Shown: positions 43,927 to 50,228 of the stretch, in pieces | Position numbering within the stretch: the stretch's first letter is position 1 | Layout of the letters: every line of letters begins with the position of its first letter | Assembly: GCA_049299095.1 (NCBI GenBank) | Contig: JBAQWV010000143.1 | Location: 1 to 64,000 of the forward strand | Source: JAAEKA01 sp049299095 | GTDB lineage: Bacteria > Chloroflexota > Anaerolineae > JAAEKA01 | Length of the DNA: 64,000 bases | Reading direction: 5' to 3' | Position numbers and translations under genes: made by a program | The notes under the pieces: generated by a model | Seen by the model: the letters and a program-made list of their open reading frames with translations, nothing else | The model's database searches: none | What the model was told of the DNA's origin: nothing

Positions 43927-43955
43927 TTGACAATTGCCCGTATAGGTTGTAAAAT
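43927..43955 (+). promoter_or_regulatory. Promoter of the tandem ferredoxin genes
   Basis: A perfect TTGACA (43927-43932), 17 bp and TAAAAT (43950-43955) lie about 118 nt before the first ferredoxin ATG. The region between is a leader in which I see no other element. Confidence 0.75.
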
Positions 43956-44073
43956 TCTTTCACCGTCTGGCCCAGCTTGCAACTTGCCCGGCGGCGCTTG
44001 CATCGTTGCAAGCACATCAAGTCACCAACTGTTGCCTTGATGGCAACACCTCAGTTTAGGAGGACACCCATCC

Positions 44074-44427
44074 ATGACCCACGTTATTACTGAAATCTGC
44101 CTGCGCGATGGCGCTTGCGTCGAAGTTTGCCCCGTTGAATGTATCATTCCTGGCCAGCCGGAATCCGATTGGCCCTGGTACTTCATTGACCCCGACACCT
44201 GCATTGACTGCGGCGCGTGCGTGCCGGAATGCCCATTCGAAGCCATCTTCCCCGAAGAAGATGTCCCCACCGATTACGAAATGCGCGCTGGCCAGCAGGC
44301 TGTGCCGTGGGACAGCAAGGAACTGTACACCGCCGAGGGTGGCGAAGTGGTTGATATGACCCCCGCTATCCAGGCGAACGCCGATTTCTTCACCGAAGGC
44401 CCTGGCTACGACGCCTTGAACATGTAG
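44074..44427 (+). CDS. Di-cluster ferredoxin (first of a tandem pair)
   Basis: The 117-residue ferredoxin has an N-terminal cluster motif in ICLRDGACVEVCPVECI and a second in CIDCGACVPECPFEAIFPEE. It should carry two Fe-S clusters of the 7Fe/8Fe type and transfer low-potential electrons. The family usually begins THVITE and has length near 75-115. Compared with its neighbour it has an extra segment of about 27 residues before the common NADFFxxGPGY(D/E)ALNM end. AGGAGG about 11 nt upstream supports the ATG. Confidence 0.93.
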   Translation: MTHVITEICLRDGACVEVCPVECIIPGQPESDWPWYFIDPDTCIDCGACVPECPFEAIFPEEDVPTDYEMRAGQQAVPWDSKELYTAEGGEVVDMTPAIQANADFFTEGPGYDALNM

Positions 44428-44449
44428 CCTGTTTGGAGAGCGATAGCCC

Positions 44450-44722
44450 ATGCCTCACGTTATCAGCGATCTGTGCTTACGCGACGGCGCGTGTGTTGAA
44501 GTATGCCCCGTTGAGTGCATCGTCGCCGGCCAGCCTGAAATGGAGTGGCCGTGGTATTACATTGACCCGGACACCTGCATTGACTGCGGCGCGTGCGTAC
44601 CGGAGTGCCCTGTCGAGGCAATCTTCCCGCAAGAAGAAATGCCCAAAGAGTATCACCGATCTGCCCAGCTCAACGCTGATTTCTTCTCCAAGGGGCCGGG
44701 CTACGAAGCACTCAACATGTAG
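44450..44722 (+). CDS. Di-cluster ferredoxin (second of a tandem pair)
   Basis: The 90-residue protein is about 70 percent identical by eye to the preceding ferredoxin in the first 60 residues (LCLRDGACVEVCPVECIV, CIDCGACVPECPVEAIFPQE) and has the same C-terminal GPGYEALNM. It is a tandem duplicate 22 nt downstream with its own ribosome binding site (GGAGAG). A strong terminator at 44821 closes the unit. The two may serve different partners. Confidence 0.93.
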   Translation: MPHVISDLCLRDGACVEVCPVECIVAGQPEMEWPWYYIDPDTCIDCGACVPECPVEAIFPQEEMPKEYHRSAQLNADFFSKGPGYEALNM

Positions 44723-44820
44723 CCGGTTCAGCCCGACTCGTTGGCCCTTCGATACCGACGGCTTGTCCGGTAGCTGGTGTCGTTCACTGCCAACCCATCG
44801 GTTGAATGAAACGACCATGC

Positions 44821-44860
44821 TAGTAAAAAGCCTCTGCCACCCTGCAGAGGCTTTTTACTA
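44821..44860 (+). terminator. Rho-independent terminator after the ferredoxin genes
   Basis: A perfect 17-bp stem (44821-44837 with 44844-44860) has a 6-nt loop; A- and T-runs on both sides make it bidirectional. Confidence 0.9.
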
Positions 44861-44899
44861 CGCATATCAAGAAAAGCAACGACAAAAGGAGACCCGCCG

Positions 44900-47092
44900 A
44901 TGAAAGAAATCTTAGTCCTCCACCTGGACGATGGCGAAAGCAACGAAGTCGTTACCTTTCTCAACCAGCAGGTACACATCCACCGGATCGGCTGCCACGG
45001 CGATGCCGAACAGGTGCGCGCCCTGATCGCAGAATACGATGGCCTGGTAGACGCTATCGGGCTGGAAGGCTACCCTGCTGAGTTGGAATTGGGCGGCGTG
45101 CGCGTCGCACACGAAACAGGTGCCACCCTGGCTCAAGCAGCCCAGAATACGCCAGTTGTAGATGGCGGTGGCATTCGACCCGGTTTGGAACGTTGGGGCG
45201 TGATCCTGGCCGACCGCGCCCAGCCGGGCATTTTTGCCCAAAAGCGTATCCTGCTGGCTCCGGGGCTAAACCACGGCGGGCTGGGGCAGGCTTTACACCG
45301 TCGCACCCCGTATTTGAGCTATGGCGACCCGGAGATTTTCTTTGACTTGCCCGATTTCCCCGGTGTCACCAGTCAGCGCGCACTGGAGCAGGCCGTGCGC
45401 CCCACCCTCGACACGCTCAAAAGCGCGCCATTCCGCCGCTTGCAACCGCAAGCTGGCGCGCCTGGCAAGCAGCGTTCCCCCGCCCGCTTCGAATGGGCCG
45501 ACGTCATTGTAGGCGACATCGGCGCAATCCGCCGCTATGCGCCCATGCAGTTGGCGCACAAGACCATCGCGGTGGAATGGGCCACAGAAGAGGATGTGGA
45601 CGATCTGCGCCGCCGCGGCGCTGCCATTCTGGTCACCATGATGCCATCGCTGGAAGGCAGCAACGGACTGGGTCGCTGGTCCGCGGCCACGGTCGAAGCC
45701 GCCCTGGTGGCCTTGCGCACGCATCCGGAAATGCCGCTCACCGAGGACACCTATCTCGACTTGATGGCTGACATCCAGTGGACGCCCCACGTACGCTACT
45801 TACAGCCGGACGAAGCAGGCATCAACCGCTTTGCCTTTGTCATCCACCCGCTCAACGTCAAGTTTATTCACAACAGTCCCCAGTTCCGCTGGACCAAATA
45901 CCTGCCCGACGATCTCGTAGAGCGGTTCGCGGCCTACATGCAGCCAATGTACATCTCGCGCATCACCGGCGGCCAGTCACCAACCACCGGCCAGCGCATC
46001 GAAGGCACATTGATCACCCTTGGCGCCACCCCGCGCCAGATGATGCAGCGCGGCGAGCGGTTCACCTATGACCGGCTGAATAAGGCCGCACGCATTGCCG
46101 AGCGCAAGGGTGCACGCATCATGGGCCTGGGCGCGTTCACCTCGGTGGTGGGCGACGCAGGCATCACCGTGGCGCACGAAGCCGACATCGCCATCACCAG
46201 CGGCAACAGCCTGACCGTGGCGATGACACTGGAAGCCGCCAAAAAGGCAGTGATTTTGATGGGGGCAACCGACCTGACCCAGGGCAAGGCGATGATCGTT
46301 GGCGCGACCGGCTCCATCGCGTCGGTGTGCGCCCGCCTGATTGCGCAAGCCATCGGCAACGTGGTGCTGGTCTCCATCGAACCGGAGAAGCTGATCGAGC
46401 TAAAACGCACCATCCAGAAGGAAACACCCGGCTGCGAAGTAACGATTGCCACCAAAGCGGGCGACCTGCTCGGCGATTGCGATCTGATCATCACCGCCAC
46501 ATCGGCCTTTGGGCAGCGCGTAATTGACATTACCAAGTGCAAGCCGGGCGCAGTAATCTGTGACGTGGCGCGTCCCCCCGACATCAACGCGGCCGAGGCG
46601 GCGTTGCGCCCCGATGTACTGGTGATCGAAAGCGGCGAAGTATTGATTCCCGGCGACATTGATTTTGGCTACGACATTGGTCTGCCGCCCAAGACCTCCT
46701 ACGCCTGTCTGGCGGAAACCGCGCTGCTGGCCATGGAAGGTCGCTTCGAGGATTACACGCTGGGCCGCAACATCACAATGGATCGCGTCAAAGAAATCTA
46801 CAAGATGTCGCTCAAGCACGACTTCAAGCTGGCCGGGCTGCGCTTTGGTGAACAGTACATCACCGATGAAGACATTGCAGCCAAGCGCGCTCTGGCCGAT
46901 CAATATCGCCATGACCCCGATTTGTTCGCCCGCGTGCAGGCCGAAGCCACCCAAAGGCTGATGGCTATTCCGGTAATGTCCAAGGGCGTGTCAAATTCCA
47001 GTAATTCACGCCTGCCCATGGCCGCGGCCGCGGCTGGTGCCGGTTTGGCAGTGTTAGCACTGGGCCGTAAACTGAGCAAGCGCGGCAAATAG
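44900..47092 (+). CDS. Acyl-ACP-reductase-like protein with novel N-terminal domain and hydrophobic tail
   Basis: The 730-residue protein has three parts. Residues about 1-310 are an unknown domain (LVLHLDDGESNEVVTFLNQQ at the start). About 310-680 resemble cyanobacterial acyl-ACP reductase (AAR): ITGGQSPTTGQRIEGTLI, IMGLGAFTSVVGDAGI, the nucleotide fold VGATGSIASVCARL (Gly468-Gly471), and YACLAETALLAMEGRFEDY with Cys603 at the position of the acylated cysteine of AAR. A C-terminal Ala/Gly hydrophobic segment with basic end (about 705-730) may anchor it to the membrane. It would then reduce an acyl thioester to aldehyde with NADPH. Shikimate-dehydrogenase-like annotation is possible in databases. 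AAAGGAG 9 nt upstream supports the start. Confidence 0.75.
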   Translation: MKEILVLHLDDGESNEVVTFLNQQVHIHRIGCHGDAEQVRALIAEYDGLVDAIGLEGYPAELELGGVRVAHETGATLAQAAQNTPVVDGGGIRPGLERWGVILADRAQPGIFAQKRILLAPGLNHGGLGQALHRRTPYLSYGDPEIFFDLPDFPGVTSQRALEQAVRPTLDTLKSAPFRRLQPQAGAPGKQRSPARFEWADVIVGDIGAIRRYAPMQLAHKTIAVEWATEEDVDDLRRRGAAILVTMMPSLEGSNGLGRWSAATVEAALVALRTHPEMPLTEDTYLDLMADIQWTPHVRYLQPDEAGINRFAFVIHPLNVKFIHNSPQFRWTKYLPDDLVERFAAYMQPMYISRITGGQSPTTGQRIEGTLITLGATPRQMMQRGERFTYDRLNKAARIAERKGARIMGLGAFTSVVGDAGITVAHEADIAITSGNSLTVAMTLEAAKKAVILMGATDLTQGKAMIVGATGSIASVCARLIAQAIGNVVLVSIEPEKLIELKRTIQKETPGCEVTIATKAGDLLGDCDLIITATSAFGQRVIDITKCKPGAVICDVARPPDINAAEAALRPDVLVIESGEVLIPGDIDFGYDIGLPPKTSYACLAETALLAMEGRFEDYTLGRNITMDRVKEIYKMSLKHDFKLAGLRFGEQYITDEDIAAKRALADQYRHDPDLFARVQAEATQRLMAIPVMSKGVSNSSNSRLPMAAAAAGAGLAVLALGRKLSKRGK

Positions 47093-47100
47093 CTCTCAGA

Positions 47101-47197
47101 GGCTGTTTCGAAAATCGAAATTTGAATTCGGAAAAGGTAACGTGTCCGTATCACCAGCCATTTCCGAATTCTTCTTTCGTTCCAACAGCCCTTTATT
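47101..47197 (+). repeat. Imperfect inverted repeat of about 90 nt, terminator-like or MITE-like
   Basis: GGCTGTT (47101-47107) pairs with AACAGCC (47184-47190), and GAATTCGGAAA (47124-47134) pairs with TTTCCGAATTC (47161-47171). It is followed by CTTTATTT. It starts 8 nt after the stop of the reductase gene. No target-site duplication is evident. Confidence 0.55.
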
Positions 47198-47334
47198 TGC
47201 TAAAGTCTGATCCTCTGTAAGACTTAGGAAGCACCAATACTGAAATCGCCCGCGAAATCCTGTATTCTATACATGGATTGAGATGAGGCGTTAGGTGAGC
47301 TTCCGAGGATGTGGACGATAGTGGGTGTGTGGAG

Positions 47335-47362
47335 TTGAAGCCGTCCCTTGGGACGGCTTCAA
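47335..47362 (+). repeat. Perfect 13-bp palindrome before the NUDIX gene
   Basis: TTGAAGCCGTCCC and GGGACGGCTTCAA are separated by TT. It ends 27 nt before the NUDIX ATG, so it may lie in the mRNA leader. A poor promoter (CTGAAA-N17-TATTCT, 47240-47268) lies upstream. Confidence 0.6.
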
Positions 47363-47389
47363 CGCGTCTGGCGCTGAAAACGAGCATCT

Positions 47390-47824
47390 ATGAGCCGAGA
47401 ATACCCTGAATTTCCCCGTGTCGGTGTGGCCGCGGTCGTTATACGTGACGACGAGGTGTTGCTGGTGCAGCGCGGCAGACCCCCCGCGCAGGGTTTGTGG
47501 GGGCTGCCCGGCGGCGCGCTAGAACTGGGTGAAACGGTGCTGAACGGCGTGCGCCGCGAAGTGCGCGAAGAAACCGGCCTTGAAATCAGCGTTGGCCCGT
47601 TGGTGGCTGTATTCGAGCCAATGGAGCGCGACGCCGCGGGCCGACTGCGTTTTCATTACGTGGTGCTGGACTATCTGGCGACGCCTGTGAGCGGTGAGCT
47701 GCGCGCGGGCGACGATGCAGCCGCGGCGCGCTGGGTACGGCTGAATACGCTGGCAGAACTGCCCATGCTGGCAGAAACGCAGCAAGTCATTCGCCGTGCA
47801 TGGGAGATGAAACGGGCAGAATGA
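47390..47824 (+). CDS. NUDIX hydrolase
   Basis: The 144-residue protein has the Nudix box GGALELGETVLNGVRREV followed by REETGLEI (pattern GX5EX7REUXEEXGU complete). It hydrolyses a nucleoside diphosphate linked to another group. The VAAVVIRDDEVLLVQRGRPP beginning resembles ADP-ribose or ADP-sugar pyrophosphatase-type members, but the substrate is not certain. It is convergent with the glycosyltransferase gene at 47862, and no clear Shine-Dalgarno is present. Confidence 0.9.
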   Translation: MSREYPEFPRVGVAAVVIRDDEVLLVQRGRPPAQGLWGLPGGALELGETVLNGVRREVREETGLEISVGPLVAVFEPMERDAAGRLRFHYVVLDYLATPVSGELRAGDDAAAARWVRLNTLAELPMLAETQQVIRRAWEMKRAE

Positions 47825-47861
47825 AGCCTAAAGCTCGAAGTGCCCGCGTTCCCCTGGTCTT

Positions 47862-49019
47862 TCATACCGTTTGTGCCAGAACGTCCTTCAACGCCTGTTC
47901 GATCTCGTTGACACGCTGATGCCAGGTGTTTTGTGCGGCCACCGCCTGCCGCGCAGCAACCAGCGTCGGATCGTTGGCTTCGCGCAGCGCGGCATCGATC
48001 TGCTCCACCCACGTCGCGACCGTGGCATCGGCCATGCGCACTACGTCCGCATGCGCTTCAGCTGCGGGTACGCGCGCACTGACCACCGGCCTGCCCGCGG
48101 CCAGGTATTCGTACAGCTTCAGCGAGCTGATCGCGCGCGTTTCGTCGGTCACTCGGTACGGAATCAAACCAACCGCCAGACTGGCAACAAAATCCGGCAC
48201 AGCCTCCACCGGCAACAAACCCCGAAAGAGCACATTGGGGAGCGCCTTCAGCGCAGCTAACTCTTCGGCTACCCCGACATCCCATTCACTACCTGCAAAT
48301 TCAAACAACCAGTCTGGCCGCGCCATTGCCAGCTCGCGCAGCAAGGGCAAGTCCAGCCGCGCACTGACGTGTCCACTGTAGCCCAATCGTGGCACAGCAG
48401 GCCGCGGGGCCGTCATGGCCGCGCGCTGAAACGCGGTGACATCCACGCCGTTGGCGACCAAAACGCTGTGCCGTGCCGCTGGCCCCTTGATCTCCAGCAA
48501 GCGTGGTGCGGTAACCAGGGTCAGATCGGCCGCGGCCAGCAGGCCGCGTTCTTCTACCAGCAGCGCAGCGCGTGCTGCATCGTCCAAATGTGCGAACGCG
48601 GCGTAGTCATCGGTGATGTGATAGACCAGCAGGCGGTGCGGTATGGCTTGCGCAGCCCATTGCCAGCGTGCCGGGCGGTACAGCCACAGCACCGGATCGG
48701 TAAAATTGAGCGTGCGCAGCGTGTGTCGCAGATGCCATGCCAGACCGCGGTCGCTGGTCTGGTCAAACCGGTCGCCGGTGGCCCGGGTGGGCAACAGCGC
48801 AGGGATGCGATACAGCGCCAGATTGGGACGTTCCTGCACCAACGCGGGGCCACGTACCTGCGCAGGTGCGACGCGCCCGCGCCGCCAGTCGGCCAGGCTA
48901 GCCCGCGCCGGTTCCACGTACAGCACGCGGTGCTGCCGGGCGGCCAGGCGGCTGAAAATCTGCTGCCGATTACGCCACAGGTCATGCCAGGGATTGGGGG
49001 CAAAGACAACAAAATTCAT
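47862..49019 (-). CDS. Glycosyltransferase, GT-B fold (TuaH-like)
   Basis: The 385-residue sugar transferase has an N-terminal NFVVFAPNPWHDLWRNRQ and WLYRPARWQW, RLLVYHITDDYAAF, VLVANGVDVTAFQ, LGYSGHVSARLDLPLL and SSLKLYEYLAAGRPVVSARV (the donor-binding EYLAAG loop). This is like TuaH-type glycosyltransferases. It probably builds an exopolysaccharide or glycan on the cytoplasmic face. The ATG at 49019 is used; a TTG at 49067 would add 16 residues of unrelated sequence. It lies 44 nt after a second glycosyltransferase gene. Confidence 0.85.
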   Translation of the reverse strand: MNFVVFAPNPWHDLWRNRQQIFSRLAARQHRVLYVEPARASLADWRRGRVAPAQVRGPALVQERPNLALYRIPALLPTRATGDRFDQTSDRGLAWHLRHTLRTLNFTDPVLWLYRPARWQWAAQAIPHRLLVYHITDDYAAFAHLDDAARAALLVEERGLLAAADLTLVTAPRLLEIKGPAARHSVLVANGVDVTAFQRAAMTAPRPAVPRLGYSGHVSARLDLPLLRELAMARPDWLFEFAGSEWDVGVAEELAALKALPNVLFRGLLPVEAVPDFVASLAVGLIPYRVTDETRAISSLKLYEYLAAGRPVVSARVPAAEAHADVVRMADATVATWVEQIDAALREANDPTLVAARQAVAAQNTWHQRVNEIEQALKDVLAQTV

Positions 49020-49063
49020 AGATCGAAGGGACTTGTCGCTGGGGAAGTATGCTAGTCTGTTTT

Positions 49064-50227
49064 TCAAGCGGCTTTTAGCACCTGCCGGTAGAGCGCGGCC
49101 ATCTGCTGGCCGGTGCGTTGCCAGCTAAATTGATCCACCCAGGCCAGGATGGCGGCGCGCTGGCTGGGCCAGTTGATCGTCGCGGCTTGCTGCAACGCGT
49201 CGGCCAGGCCATTGGGTGCGGCAGGATCGTACAACAAACCCAGGAAGGGCGCGTCGGCCAGTGGCTCGGTAAAGGCAGGCAGCGCAGGTGCGATAATCGG
49301 CTTGCCGAAGCTCCATGCCAACATGGCTGCGCCGCTGGTGGTGATTTGGCGATAGGGCAGCACCACGGCATCCGCCGCGTTCATCCATAACTGCACATCG
49401 TCGTTTGGTACAAACTGCGGATGCCAGCGCACGCGCGGGTCGTTGCTCACCTGCACAGCCAGCCGCGCGGCGAAATCGTTGGGCCGCGGCCGTCCGGCTA
49501 CCAGCAGCGTGGCCTGAGAATCGGACAAGCGGCGAAACGCGGGCAGCAACTCCTCCAGCCCTTTGTACGGACGCAGCAACCCGAAAAACAAAAACGTCGG
49601 GCTAGCGGAATCGTCCACCGCGCGCAGATGCAGTGCGCGGCGGGCATCGGTGCCGCTCACGGTGTTGGCATAGGCCGCGCGGTAGTTGACATGCGGGATT
49701 ACGGCCACCGGGGTGGGTGCATTGGATAGGCGACGGCGCATCTCGTCGGCCAGTGCGCGGCTGTGGACGTGTACCGCGTCCACCTCGTGCAGCAGGCGCT
49801 GCAAGGCCGCGGCTTCCACGGCTGCGCCCTCGCCCTCGTGCTGGCCCAGGTTATGCACGGTGTACAGCACCCGGCCGCCGCGCGCCCGATATTCAGCGAG
49901 CGCGGCAAAGAACTGATCGAGAAAGCGTTGTCGGCGGTGGTCGGTATGGGCGGCGCTGTTCAGGGCGGGTTCCAGCCAGCGGCGCAGGCCGCGGCCCGGC
50001 GCGCCCCAGCGGCTTAGCTGCGCCAGGCTGGTGTAGGCCGGTTTACCCCACAGCTCCAGCCAGTGCAGGTGCAACAGATCAGCCGCGCCCGCGGGCGCGG
50101 GCAGCGCACCATCGCCGGGCTGATCCAGCAAGGTGACGGCGATCCCCTCGGCGGCGAGGCCGCGACACAGTAGGTCAATGTAGGGGTTGGCGTCGCGCGC
50201 GGCCGCGGAAAGCATGGCGGTGTGCAT
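49064..50227 (-). CDS. Glycosyltransferase family 4-like
   Basis: The 387-residue GT-B transferase has DLLHLHWLELWG, VLYTVHNLGQHEG, VDAVHVHSRALADEM, TFLFFGLLRPYKGLEELL (the GRLxxxKG-like hinge), ADAVVLPYRQITTSGAAMLAW (the donor Glu is replaced here by Ala/Ser-rich TTSGA, as in some GT4 relatives) and GLLYDP. The ATG at 50227 is 1 nt after the stop of the Lon-like gene, so coupling to it is likely; an ATG at 50248 would overlap that gene. The acceptor is unknown. Confidence 0.85.
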   Translation of the reverse strand: MHTAMLSAAARDANPYIDLLCRGLAAEGIAVTLLDQPGDGALPAPAGAADLLHLHWLELWGKPAYTSLAQLSRWGAPGRGLRRWLEPALNSAAHTDHRRQRFLDQFFAALAEYRARGGRVLYTVHNLGQHEGEGAAVEAAALQRLLHEVDAVHVHSRALADEMRRRLSNAPTPVAVIPHVNYRAAYANTVSGTDARRALHLRAVDDSASPTFLFFGLLRPYKGLEELLPAFRRLSDSQATLLVAGRPRPNDFAARLAVQVSNDPRVRWHPQFVPNDDVQLWMNAADAVVLPYRQITTSGAAMLAWSFGKPIIAPALPAFTEPLADAPFLGLLYDPAAPNGLADALQQAATINWPSQRAAILAWVDQFSWQRTGQQMAALYRQVLKAA

Positions 50228-50228
50228 A

